From the NCBI GenBank assembly GCA_904420085.1, contig CAJFUA010000036.1, forward strand, positions 1 through 55,657: a DNA stretch of 55,657 nucleotides, read 5' to 3'. This DNA comes from an uncultured Eubacterium sp. GTDB lineage: Bacteria; Bacillota; Clostridia; Lachnospirales; Lachnospiraceae. The notes beneath the pieces are model-generated. The model saw only the letters and a list, made by a program, of their open reading frames with translations, searched no databases and was not told where the DNA came from. Position numbers and translations under genes: made by a program. Of this stretch, positions 22,072-31,609 are shown piece after piece (the stretch's first letter is position 1; each line of letters starts with the position of its first letter).

Positions 22072-22962
22072 ATGAACAGAACAAAAGCAAAAAAAATAAA
22101 AAAATATCTGATTATACTTTTTCGGACATTATTGGTTATAGGATTGTGTTATACAATACTTAAGCCGATTATTCAATATATTTTATATGCGTTCATGTCT
22201 CCGGAAGATTTTACGGATTGGACAGTATCCATGATACCGAAAAACTGGTCTCTATATTACTGGCAAAAAGCAGCGGAGAAACTGAACATTTTTGGGATAA
22301 CAGGATTAAGGTCATTTCTTTATTCAATGACTATTGCAGCACTTCAGGTTATTTCTAGTCTGATCATTGGTTATGGTCTTGCCAGATTTGATTTTAAAGG
22401 GAAGAAATTTTTGACAGTCATGCTGTTTATTGTGATGCTGGTTCCGGGAACAGTAATTCAGTTGCCACAGTATTTTCAGTTCCGCTTTTTTGGAATTGGC
22501 AGCCTTCAGCTAAACTTAATTAATACGGTGATTCCATATTATATATTGTCTTTTACCGGATTGGGATTAAAACAGGCATTATATATATTCCTGTTTAAAG
22601 CATTATTTGAAGGACTTCCAAATGATTTGGAAAACGCAGCATATGTAGATGGTGCAGGGGTATTTAAGACATTCTTTTATGTGGCGCTGCCCAATGCAAA
22701 ATCGTTGATGATAACAATTTTTCTGTTTGGGTTCTGTTGGACGTGGACCAACTCGTCTTACGCAACAGCATTTTATCCAAATGTAAATTTGGTAAGCAGT
22801 ACATTATTAAAACTTGACAGTATGCTAGTAAATGGTTCCCAGTCGTCAGGTAATATCACTTATGCAGGAATTATTTTGGAAATGATTCCAATGCTGATTT
22901 TGATAGTATTTTGCCAGAAACATATTATTAAGAGTATTTCAACTAGTGGTATGGCAAATTAA
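22072..22962 (+). CDS. Sugar ABC transporter permease, second system partner
   Basis: The 296-residue protein has six membrane helices and a degenerate EAA loop (ENAAYVDGAGVFKTFFYVALP). The C-terminal KHIIKSISTSGMAN fits CUT1 permeases. AAAGGAGAAG lies just ahead of the ATG. It completes the second permease pair and precedes the binding lipoprotein. Confidence 0.9.
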   Translation: MNRTKAKKIKKYLIILFRTLLVIGLCYTILKPIIQYILYAFMSPEDFTDWTVSMIPKNWSLYYWQKAAEKLNIFGITGLRSFLYSMTIAALQVISSLIIGYGLARFDFKGKKFLTVMLFIVMLVPGTVIQLPQYFQFRFFGIGSLQLNLINTVIPYYILSFTGLGLKQALYIFLFKALFEGLPNDLENAAYVDGAGVFKTFFYVALPNAKSLMITIFLFGFCWTWTNSSYATAFYPNVNLVSSTLLKLDSMLVNGSQSSGNITYAGIILEMIPMLILIVFCQKHIIKSISTSGMAN

Positions 22963-22993
22963 ACATAGAATTATTTTTAAGGAGGAAAACACA

Positions 22994-24451
22994 ATGAGAA
23001 AAAGTTTAAAACGCGTGGTGGCATTGTCTATGACAATGATGTTGCTTGTGGCATCTTTTACAGGATGCGGAAGTGATGGGGACAGCAATTCAGATGCTGA
23101 TAAGAAATCAGGTTCTGCAAAGGAATTTGAAAAGGTAGATACGAAAACAAATGTGGATGTAGTGGATTTAGGCGGGTACGAATTTACCGTTGCTGCAAAT
23201 CTTCAATACTATGATGATCCATCTGATGTGGATATGATTGTATCGGAAGAAGTATGGCAGAGAAGACGTGAGGAAGTAGAGCAGGAATATAACTGTAAGA
23301 TTAAAGTCATTGATGTGCCGGAAGATTTAAATTCAAAAATTTTGGCAGGTGAGAAAGTTGCTGATTTGGTACAGCTTGATTTAACACAGATGTACAATGC
23401 AATCGGTGCAGGTTACTTACGTCCATTGGATTCTATTGAAGGTTTGGATATGAGTGATTCTCTTTGGGACTACACCTCTGTTTACACAAAACTTGCAACA
23501 TATAAAGACAGACCATATGGATTATCCTATGCCGTTCCTTACGAAGTTCGTGGTGGTATTGTATACAATAAGACACTGTTAAAGAAGTTAGGTATCAAAG
23601 ACAATATTGCACAGCTCGTTAAAGACGGAAAATGGACGTTTGATAAATTCTTAGAACTTTGTAAGAAAGCTACCGTAGACAGCAATGGTGATGGCATTCC
23701 GGAAACATATGGTGTTATGTCACAGTCCGGTGATAAATATTGTACAGACTTTATTAATGCCAACGACGGACGTCTGGCTGTGGAAGATAAAGATGGTAAA
23801 ATCGTAGAGAACTTCAGCGATCAGAAGGTGGTAAACGGATTAACTTATGCCACAGATCTGGCAAATACTTATAACGTAGCGTATATTCCGGAAGCATGGA
23901 GACAAAAGGATACCTTCTTAGCAGGCGGATACAGCCAGCAGGACTGGGTAAACGAATTTGTTAACGGAAAAGCTGCTTTCTATATGTGTGAAACATGGGT
24001 AATGAACCAGTTAATCAAACCGGCAGCGGATAATATTGAATATGGTTTTGCTCCAATGCCAAAAGGACCGGATGCAGAAGATTATTCTTGTGACGGACAT
24101 TATATGTTAGGTTTTGCTGTTACGGTTAATAATACGGATTTAGATAAAGCCGTTGTTATTATCAATGCTTTGGCAAAAAGACCGGCAGGTTATGAAGATG
24201 ATACATGGATTGATGCAGCAATTGAAAATGAATTCTTCCAGGATGGAGATAAGGACAGCGTAGAAATCTACAAGATGTTATATGAAAATTCAAATTATGA
24301 TTATATCTATGGTATTGGTGATTTAAATGCGTTATATAACAATGCATTGATGCCTGCAGCATTGTGGAATCAGGGAAGCCCATCAAGTGTACTGGCATCT
24401 ATGAAAGGAACGATGCAGCAGTATCTGGATACTGTATATAATAAAAAATAA
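22994..24451 (+). CDS. ABC transporter solute-binding lipoprotein
   Basis: The 485-residue protein has a lipoprotein signal with cysteine 25 (ASFTGC), a Ser/Asp-rich linker, and a type 1 sugar-binding fold with KILAGEKVADLVQLDLTQ, PYGLSYAVPYEVRGGIVYNKTLL and FVNGKAAFYMCETW segments. The ATG at 22994 follows AAGGAGG (22979-22985); the frame is open upstream to 22946 but without a site. It is the conventional binding protein of the second permease pair. The dense RBS and array position suggest it is highly expressed. The ligand cannot be read from the sequence; an oligosaccharide is likely. Confidence 0.9.
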   Translation: MRKSLKRVVALSMTMMLLVASFTGCGSDGDSNSDADKKSGSAKEFEKVDTKTNVDVVDLGGYEFTVAANLQYYDDPSDVDMIVSEEVWQRRREEVEQEYNCKIKVIDVPEDLNSKILAGEKVADLVQLDLTQMYNAIGAGYLRPLDSIEGLDMSDSLWDYTSVYTKLATYKDRPYGLSYAVPYEVRGGIVYNKTLLKKLGIKDNIAQLVKDGKWTFDKFLELCKKATVDSNGDGIPETYGVMSQSGDKYCTDFINANDGRLAVEDKDGKIVENFSDQKVVNGLTYATDLANTYNVAYIPEAWRQKDTFLAGGYSQQDWVNEFVNGKAAFYMCETWVMNQLIKPAADNIEYGFAPMPKGPDAEDYSCDGHYMLGFAVTVNNTDLDKAVVIINALAKRPAGYEDDTWIDAAIENEFFQDGDKDSVEIYKMLYENSNYDYIYGIGDLNALYNNALMPAALWNQGSPSSVLASMKGTMQQYLDTVYNKK

Positions 24452-24494
24452 CAGATTTTACAGAGATATTTTTCAGAAATAATAGAGGATGCAT

Positions 24495-26921
24495 ATGAAA
24501 AAAGTTACAAGCAAAACCTTAGACAGAGTGATAGCACTGGCATTAATTATATGTCTTGTTTGTGGGATATCTTTTGCAGGAAATGTGAGTGATGTGCCGG
24601 CATCAGCCTATCAGTCATACAATGGGTCTAAGGATATTGATTATACCGATGGAGAAGGTGCTAAGGTAGTTCTAACCCATAAAGAAAATGCTCCAGAGGT
24701 GGCTTCTTACGAACTGACGGATACAAGGCTGACAAGAAATGCCACTGTCTATATGTCTATGAAAGTTAATTTTAAGAAATCATGGGCATGGGGCATTCAA
24801 TTGAGAGACGCAACATGCGAGATTGATGGAAAAGAATATACCGGAAAGATGATTTTCCGTTTGTTTGGTAATCAAGGCACATTGCAGGTTGCAGATCAAA
24901 GTATTGATGAGTGGCCGCAGTTTAATTCAATTGATGACCAAAAATGGCATACAGTTACAGTAAAGTCCACCACGAAAAGCTTTGAAGTTTGGATTGATGG
25001 TGTAAAAGGAAAAAAGCTGTATTATATGTCAAATGTGAAAAACATTACTTCCAATTATGTATGTCCAGCCATTACGCTGGCAGGATATAATGATGGAACT
25101 GTGAAAGACATTCGAATCTGGAACAACGGAACCACAGAAAATCCGGTAATGCCGGCGGACCGCGTATGTCAAAGTATCGAAGCTTTGCCGGATGTGGTTT
25201 CTATGACTCAGGCGGATTTATCTAAAATTCGAAGCGTATTGTCAGATTATCAGAATCTGTCGGAAACAGAGAAAAAGTTTGTGGTTAATTATGACAAATT
25301 AGAGCTGTTAAAGAAAGCATTGACGAAGTTTGACGGAGCTTATGAACTTAAGGTAGAAGGAACAAAAATAGGCACATTTGCCCAAGTGTTCCCTGAGGGA
25401 ATTATTTCTCACAGAAGGTCATACGGACTGGAACGCTATGAATTTGATACTGCATTGAGCAGAAAATCTACATATTACATCCAGTGTGTCATTAACCTGG
25501 CAGAAGATTCCAACTGTTTTGATATTCTGCTGAGAGATGAGGCATATAAGGTTGACGGAAAAGATGTGGAGTCGAATGTAAGCATCCGATTATTTACCCA
25601 TGGTGCGTTGCTCATTGACCAAAAAGGAAATGCCATGAGTGAGTGGCTGGAATTTGACAAGAAAAATCTTTTGGGAGAAAGTCATATTCTGGTCGTTGAA
25701 AGTAGTCCGAATGCCTGCGCCCTTTGGATAGACAATAAAAAGTATGAATTTGAAAATATCAACAAGGAAGCTTCCGGGACAGTGGATATTATCGCAGCAA
25801 AACCGGGATTCAATTTAACCAACGAGCCGGAAGGGACAATCAGTTATGTGGCAGTATGGAATGATAAAGCCGGGAATAATACATATTCTGTGGGCGACGC
25901 GGCAAGAATTGCTATTTTCAATCTTCCGGAGCTAAATCAGCTTTCTTTAGATGATGAACCACAGGTTCAAAAAGCAAGAAAATTATATAATGCTTTGTCA
26001 AAATCCGATAAACAATATGTTACAAATATTGAAAAACTGGAAAAGACAGAACGTGCAATAAAATTTATAAAAGAAGACAGCAATATGGCGTTCATGTTTT
26101 TGAAAGATGATTTGCCACAGGTGGGAGACAATTATGTGAATTTAATGTCTACGGCAAAACCGGATATTAAGCCGGAATTTAGTCAGATGGTTTCCTACAA
26201 TGCTGCAACCTATGAACTGAATTTTACAAACAGCGAGGAATATATCAATGTTCCATTTAATGAAATTCAGGGAATTGGTTCTGACGATACTTATTTAATT
26301 AAGTTTGTCTATAAACCTTATGAATATTTTTATGAGACAGAAACTGCTGCATGGATGGGACTACGTGTAACGTTTTCCGGATACAATGTTGGCGGTAATG
26401 GAGCAATTTTGAATAATAAACAGCAGTTCGCATTTATGGTAAACTCCTGTGCAATTATTCCGATTGCCAATAATCAGGGACAACCTACAGATTATATTGA
26501 TGGATTTGTTGCAGAAGTTGGAAAAACCTATCATGTATCCATGCTATGCAGGCAGGGTAAGTTGAAAATATGGGTTAATGGAAAGGCTGTGGGATATCTG
26601 GATACTCTAGCAGATTATCCGTTAAAGCTGGAGTTTGAAGGTTCACGATGCAAATGTGATGTGACAGACATTCAGCTATACAATTTGAGTAATCCTGAGG
26701 CGAAGGAAAGCGTAGGAGAAAATCAGGGTGGCTTTAAGTTTATTGACGATTTGCTTTATGGGAAAGAAGGAAAATCCTCTAATGCAGATTTAAACCGTGA
26801 CAAAACCATTATGGTTGCAGCGACTACACTGGCAGTTGTGGTAGTGATTGCACTGATTGTCACAGTGATATTCATTGTAAAGAAGCGTAAAAAGAAGGGA
26901 GAACGTAAAGATGAAGAGTAA
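24495..26921 (+). CDS. Membrane-anchored protein with three LamG-like domains
   Basis: The 808-residue protein has a signal peptide (about 1-27), three concanavalin A-like domains (about 30-215, 285-460, 530-745) joined by helical linkers with LSETEKKFVVNYDKL and LSKSDKQYVTNIEKL, and a C-terminal membrane helix (about 770-795) with a KKRKKKGERKDEE tail. Domains 1 and 2 share a DATCEIDG/DEAYKVDG strand, a RLFG/RLFTHG strand and an IRIWN/VAVWN end. AGAGG at 24484-24488 fits ATG 24495 better than ATG 24489. It overlaps the next gene by 11 bases. I infer a glycan-binding partner for the anchored GH13 enzyme encoded next. Confidence 0.78.
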   Translation: MKKVTSKTLDRVIALALIICLVCGISFAGNVSDVPASAYQSYNGSKDIDYTDGEGAKVVLTHKENAPEVASYELTDTRLTRNATVYMSMKVNFKKSWAWGIQLRDATCEIDGKEYTGKMIFRLFGNQGTLQVADQSIDEWPQFNSIDDQKWHTVTVKSTTKSFEVWIDGVKGKKLYYMSNVKNITSNYVCPAITLAGYNDGTVKDIRIWNNGTTENPVMPADRVCQSIEALPDVVSMTQADLSKIRSVLSDYQNLSETEKKFVVNYDKLELLKKALTKFDGAYELKVEGTKIGTFAQVFPEGIISHRRSYGLERYEFDTALSRKSTYYIQCVINLAEDSNCFDILLRDEAYKVDGKDVESNVSIRLFTHGALLIDQKGNAMSEWLEFDKKNLLGESHILVVESSPNACALWIDNKKYEFENINKEASGTVDIIAAKPGFNLTNEPEGTISYVAVWNDKAGNNTYSVGDAARIAIFNLPELNQLSLDDEPQVQKARKLYNALSKSDKQYVTNIEKLEKTERAIKFIKEDSNMAFMFLKDDLPQVGDNYVNLMSTAKPDIKPEFSQMVSYNAATYELNFTNSEEYINVPFNEIQGIGSDDTYLIKFVYKPYEYFYETETAAWMGLRVTFSGYNVGGNGAILNNKQQFAFMVNSCAIIPIANNQGQPTDYIDGFVAEVGKTYHVSMLCRQGKLKIWVNGKAVGYLDTLADYPLKLEFEGSRCKCDVTDIQLYNLSNPEAKESVGENQGGFKFIDDLLYGKEGKSSNADLNRDKTIMVAATTLAVVVVIALIVTVIFIVKKRKKKGERKDEE

Positions 26922-29900
26922 AAAGAAAATAATTCTTGTCATTATTCTTATATTACTTGCCATTGGTCTCTCTGTAGGCGCAGTATTTGCATGGAATAAT
27001 TATAAAAAACAGAAAAAACTAAAAGAAGAACAACAAAAAGCGGAAATTACAGAAGTGTTTCATGATCAGGGTGGTGACTATATGTTGCCATCTGCACCTG
27101 GCAAGGAGGATGAGGTGACCGTCCGTCTGCGTTGTAGTAAATATAATCTGACAAAAGCCCAAATACAGATTACCTTAGATAAGGGAACAACATGGACTTG
27201 TATTGATATGACACAGGATGGAAAAGATGATACCGGTTATTATCAGTTTTGGAAAGGAACAATTCCGGCACAGACAGAGCCATATTTTTATCGTTTTGCA
27301 GTAGGCAATGAGGAGCAGTCTACGTTGTATTACGGCAGTGAAGGATTGAAATCTTATCAGCTGGATACCAATGAAATGTTTTATGTGATACCGGGATTTA
27401 ATACTCCGGAGTGGTCTCAGGGAACCCTTTGGTATTATGCGCATATTGGACAATTCTGTAATGGTGACACCAGTAATGATATCTATAGAGAATATCTTTT
27501 AAGAGATGTTTCTTATGGTAATGATGGTCAGAGTATGACAAGAGGCAGTGGCGATATTGAAGGATTAAAGAGCAAGTTGGATTATATTCAAAGTCTCGGT
27601 GTCAAATCATTGGCAGTAGGACCATACTTTAGTTCTTCGGAACAGTTTGGTTTTGGTATTGACAATATGGCATCTGTTGAGACAGCATTTGGAAATGAAA
27701 CAGAATTAAAAAGTTTAATTCATGACGTTCATGACCGGGGAATGAAAATTACCACAGATATGATTTTGTCATATACGGTAAACTATTCCAAATACTTTAA
27801 TGAATATGCATATTTTCCAACCAGCGGTGCGTATCAGTCAAAAGATAGTCAGTATTTTGATATGTTCCGATTCCCACAGTGGCCATATAATGCTGTAAAG
27901 ATTTGGAATTCTATGGGATTGAATGTAGCAAATGACCAGGCCGCAGGAAAGATATATAAGGACAATGATTCTATGGTTCTAAGATATTTAAATGAACCAT
28001 ATGGTCTGGATGGATATCGTTTTGACGCAGAAGAGAGTGTGGGAAATCTGGGATTTGATTATGACCCACAAGAAATATTTGGAAATATTACATCATCCAT
28101 TAAAGGCGTGTCTAAAGATAAGCTGATACTTTCAGAAAATCCGGATGGTATTGGCGACCAGTACAATACCTTATTTGACTCTTCATGGCAGAAAAAGGGA
28201 TATTTCGCAATGAAAGACTGGTTCCAGGGCGGTAAGTCCGGAAGTGAGATGCTCACTGTGTTACAGGATAATCTGATTAATACGGCAAGACCAAGAGCAT
28301 TGTCATCTTATAACTTTTTAGGTCAGCATGACGTAGTAAGAATGTTTGATGATACAAAATCACAAAAGAATGCAATTCAGTCATTATTACTGCTTCAAAT
28401 GACTTATTTAGGTTCACCGGTTATTTATTTTGGCGATGAAGTCGGAATGACAAACGGTGCCTATGATGACCAGGTAGGGCAGACATTTAACTGGGATGAA
28501 TCCCATTGGGATTATAAAGTATTAAATCTTATTAAATCTTTGGGAGCCCTTAGAGATAAATATAGCTGTTTAAAAAATGGTGTCATCTGTCAGGGAGAAA
28601 TCAATGATCCGGAAATGTTCTTTGCATTTGGTAGATTTGATGATGATGGAGCTGTCATTACACTATGTAATAAACAGTTAGTAAATTTGCAGGAAGAAAT
28701 CAATGTCAGCAGATATAATATTTCTGATGGTGATGTGTTGACAGACTATCTTACAGGAAAGACATATAAGGTAAAAAATGGAAAAGTTACAGTAGATGTG
28801 ATTCCGGGCGGTACTGTTCTTGTAACCGGAGATGATGTCAGCGAGTATCGTGAAGACTACACCATCACTGATATGGGAGAAGACATTGAAGTGCTGCAGA
28901 GTGAGCAGAGTGTCTTTGATATTACAGGAAAGGGAACATTAGAAGGAAAAGAAGATTCCTTTGGAATGTTGGCAAAACCTGTGTATAACAATATATCTCT
29001 TGCAGCATCGCTGAATCAGGATGCCAAAGCAGCCATTATGCTTCGTGATGATACGCAGCAGGACAGTGCATTTTACAGTGCAGTGTATGACAATGGAACG
29101 GTTACGATTAAAGCTCGAACTGTCAAAGGAGCAGAAGTCAAAGAATTGGCGAAAACAGAAGTTTCCAAAGATTCTCAGATAAAAATTGTAAGAACTGACG
29201 GAAACAAGTTTGCTGCCATGTATCGTGACGGCGGACAAGGCGGATGGATTAATATCGAAAACAGCAATGCTGATATTATCATGGATGAGCAGATTTATGC
29301 AGGAATGACAGCATTGGACGACACTGCAATATTTTCTAATATTTTATTTGAAGAACAGCAACAGCAGCTTTGTGACGATTTTGAGACAGAACAGTTGGGT
29401 TCTATGTTTACTGCATCGGATCAAGATATTGTTCCAAAAGATGGCACATTAAAGCTTACTGCCAAAGATAATAAATTAGCGAATATTAAGGCAAATGCCC
29501 ATACATCAGACTGGACCTTTAAGACAGAAGTTGGTGCAGTAGTCGGCAATGGTGAGAATGCATTGGCAGGAGTGATGAGTGAAGGCAGTGAAAATGACAG
29601 AGTAGTTCTTGGAAGAACTGTAGAAAATGGTGAAAACGTGATTGCCCTTGCAAAACTTGTACAGGATAAATGGCAGATATATGCTACGGTAAAGGACACA
29701 AAGCCACAGGATAAAGTCACACTTCAGTTGCAGCGTATTGGAAGCACCTATACTGCGGTAGCTAGTTATGATGGACAGAAATGGTTTGCTGTAGGTGACA
29801 GTATTTATTGTAATTACACAAGTATGTATGCAGGTCTATGTGTATACAACGCAGAAGCCGGCTTTGAATATGCATGCTTTGGAGATAGCATTCATGACCA

Positions 29901-31545
29901 GGAAAGCACCAACACACCAATCACGTTGAGAAATATTGTTACTTCATATAATGCGGAACTTCGAAATATTGAAGGAGATAAGATGACCTTCCTTGGCAGT
30001 GAAGATAACTGGAGTGATATTGGACCGGGTTATGCAAAGAGTACTTCCGATGATACTTCCATGATGTATCTTGAAAATAAAGTATTTGATGACGTAAAAG
30101 CGGAAGCTACCATTAAGATTACAGATGGTGACGGTACTGCAGGGATACTGATTGGAAAGCAGAAATATTCCAAAAACATCGAACAGTGTTATCAGATTGG
30201 ATTTGATAAGAATAACAAACTGTTTATTTCCAAAGATGGAAAAGAATTGGCATCTACAACCATAGAACCGGGAGAAGATGGCCTGAGATTAATTGTCAGA
30301 AAAGACAACGAATATATTAATGTAATGGCAGGACAAACCGGTACTCCAATATTATCAGTAAAGGATGATACCTATGGAGAAGGATATGTAGCTTTTTATG
30401 CAGATAAGACTGCTGTAGAAATCATTAACTATGATGTAACAGCGGTTCAAACTTATTGGAACTCCAATAGAACAGCTATGGGTGCAAAAAATAATTTTGA
30501 AGTGATGGAAAATAATTCATTAGTTTCTTTGGAAGGCGTTGGTATAACCAGTGGCGTAGTAAGTTTTCAGGCAAAAACAACCATTCCTGTTTATGATTGG
30601 GAAACGGAATCAGACATTGCAAAGAAAAAAAATCAGATAGGAGTGATTTTGGGTGGCTCTTTCGGACAGATGAGTGCTTATGGCGGGGTTACAGTATTGT
30701 ATGATTATAAGGCAGGTACCCTTACAGCTACGGAAGGGGAAAAAGAGCTGGCAAAGAAAAATATTACTGAGCCGGGTGAAGCCCCGGAAATTACAATGAA
30801 GATTGTAATGGAAAAGGGCAAATATGACATTTATGTGAATGATTCCAAAGAACCTGTGATGACGGTGAACAGAGAAGTACCAAATGGTGGTGCAGTAAGT
30901 TTGTACAGCAGTGAATATACCACGGTATTTTCTGATATTGTGGTAAAAGATATCACAAATGGTGGAAACGCAAATGTGAAATCTACAAGTGATGCAGGAA
31001 CAGCTTTTAGCACAGATTTCTCAGACTGGATGGGATGGAATAAAAACTTCTATAAGATTAAAGCAGATGGAGCCAACTGGTGCGTAGAAGATGGTGTACT
31101 AAAAGGGAAATCTCTTGGAAGAACATGGAATATTGCCAATGTCATGAATGGCGAATATGAAAATGTTGATATCAGCATGAAGTTCCGATACAGCCAGCTT
31201 GGCACAGACAGTACCGGAACCTTTAGAATCGGTGTAGGAAAGAAAGATTTGTATGCAGGATGCGATGAGACAGGTGTATGCTTTAATATATTTGGTACAG
31301 GTCTGGTTCAGGTAATTGATACAGATACTGAGGAAACGGTAAACGGTTGGGATACCTACATTGCAAAGCTGAATGACTGGCATGACATTCATATTCGTGT
31401 CGCAAACAAACAAGTTCGATTGAGCATAGACGGAAAGGAAGTATACAGTGGAACAGTATCATCCGAAACAAAGGGTTATATTGCAATTCAATCAGACTTG
31501 TCAGATGTAGAAGTGGACGATTTTGCAGTCACACCACTTTCATAA
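26911..31545 (+). CDS. Membrane-anchored GH13 (alpha-amylase family) enzyme with LamG-like C-terminal domains
   Basis: The 1544-residue protein has an N-terminal membrane anchor (7-28), an Ig-like domain as in neopullulanases (about 47-150), a GH13 barrel (about 170-580), a beta-sandwich domain (about 590-660), then a long tail of DUF1080/LamG-like sandwiches to the end. GH13 residues are visible: Asp372 in GYRFDAE (nucleophile), Glu409 in LILSENPDG (acid/base), and His473-Asp474 in GQHDVVR. Conserved region I reads TTDMILSYT and lacks the usual Asn-His. A cytoplasmic paralogue lies at 38139. It is the only catalytic domain predicted outside the cell here, so it probably makes the first cuts. 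Specificity could be for an alpha-glucan or another alpha-linked glycan. The gene ends with a strong terminator. Confidence 0.87.
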   Translation: MKSKKKIILVIILILLAIGLSVGAVFAWNNYKKQKKLKEEQQKAEITEVFHDQGGDYMLPSAPGKEDEVTVRLRCSKYNLTKAQIQITLDKGTTWTCIDMTQDGKDDTGYYQFWKGTIPAQTEPYFYRFAVGNEEQSTLYYGSEGLKSYQLDTNEMFYVIPGFNTPEWSQGTLWYYAHIGQFCNGDTSNDIYREYLLRDVSYGNDGQSMTRGSGDIEGLKSKLDYIQSLGVKSLAVGPYFSSSEQFGFGIDNMASVETAFGNETELKSLIHDVHDRGMKITTDMILSYTVNYSKYFNEYAYFPTSGAYQSKDSQYFDMFRFPQWPYNAVKIWNSMGLNVANDQAAGKIYKDNDSMVLRYLNEPYGLDGYRFDAEESVGNLGFDYDPQEIFGNITSSIKGVSKDKLILSENPDGIGDQYNTLFDSSWQKKGYFAMKDWFQGGKSGSEMLTVLQDNLINTARPRALSSYNFLGQHDVVRMFDDTKSQKNAIQSLLLLQMTYLGSPVIYFGDEVGMTNGAYDDQVGQTFNWDESHWDYKVLNLIKSLGALRDKYSCLKNGVICQGEINDPEMFFAFGRFDDDGAVITLCNKQLVNLQEEINVSRYNISDGDVLTDYLTGKTYKVKNGKVTVDVIPGGTVLVTGDDVSEYREDYTITDMGEDIEVLQSEQSVFDITGKGTLEGKEDSFGMLAKPVYNNISLAASLNQDAKAAIMLRDDTQQDSAFYSAVYDNGTVTIKARTVKGAEVKELAKTEVSKDSQIKIVRTDGNKFAAMYRDGGQGGWINIENSNADIIMDEQIYAGMTALDDTAIFSNILFEEQQQQLCDDFETEQLGSMFTASDQDIVPKDGTLKLTAKDNKLANIKANAHTSDWTFKTEVGAVVGNGENALAGVMSEGSENDRVVLGRTVENGENVIALAKLVQDKWQIYATVKDTKPQDKVTLQLQRIGSTYTAVASYDGQKWFAVGDSIYCNYTSMYAGLCVYNAEAGFEYACFGDSIHDQESTNTPITLRNIVTSYNAELRNIEGDKMTFLGSEDNWSDIGPGYAKSTSDDTSMMYLENKVFDDVKAEATIKITDGDGTAGILIGKQKYSKNIEQCYQIGFDKNNKLFISKDGKELASTTIEPGEDGLRLIVRKDNEYINVMAGQTGTPILSVKDDTYGEGYVAFYADKTAVEIINYDVTAVQTYWNSNRTAMGAKNNFEVMENNSLVSLEGVGITSGVVSFQAKTTIPVYDWETESDIAKKKNQIGVILGGSFGQMSAYGGVTVLYDYKAGTLTATEGEKELAKKNITEPGEAPEITMKIVMEKGKYDIYVNDSKEPVMTVNREVPNGGAVSLYSSEYTTVFSDIVVKDITNGGNANVKSTSDAGTAFSTDFSDWMGWNKNFYKIKADGANWCVEDGVLKGKSLGRTWNIANVMNGEYENVDISMKFRYSQLGTDSTGTFRIGVGKKDLYAGCDETGVCFNIFGTGLVQVIDTDTEETVNGWDTYIAKLNDWHDIHIRVANKQVRLSIDGKEVYSGTVSSETKGYIAIQSDLSDVEVDDFAVTPLS

Positions 31546-31553
31546 CAACAATC

Positions 31554-31580
31554 AGGCGGTCTGAAAAGACCGCCTTTTCT
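31554..31580 (+). terminator. Intrinsic terminator after the anchored GH13 gene
   Basis: GGCGGTC at 31555-31561 pairs with GACCGCC at 31568-31574 around a six-base loop, followed by TTTTCT. It ends the transporter array; some read-through to 31610 is possible because no separate promoter is obvious in the 29 bases before that gene. Confidence 0.85.
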
Positions 31581-31609
31581 ATATAATAACAAAATTGAGA
31601 GGAAACATT

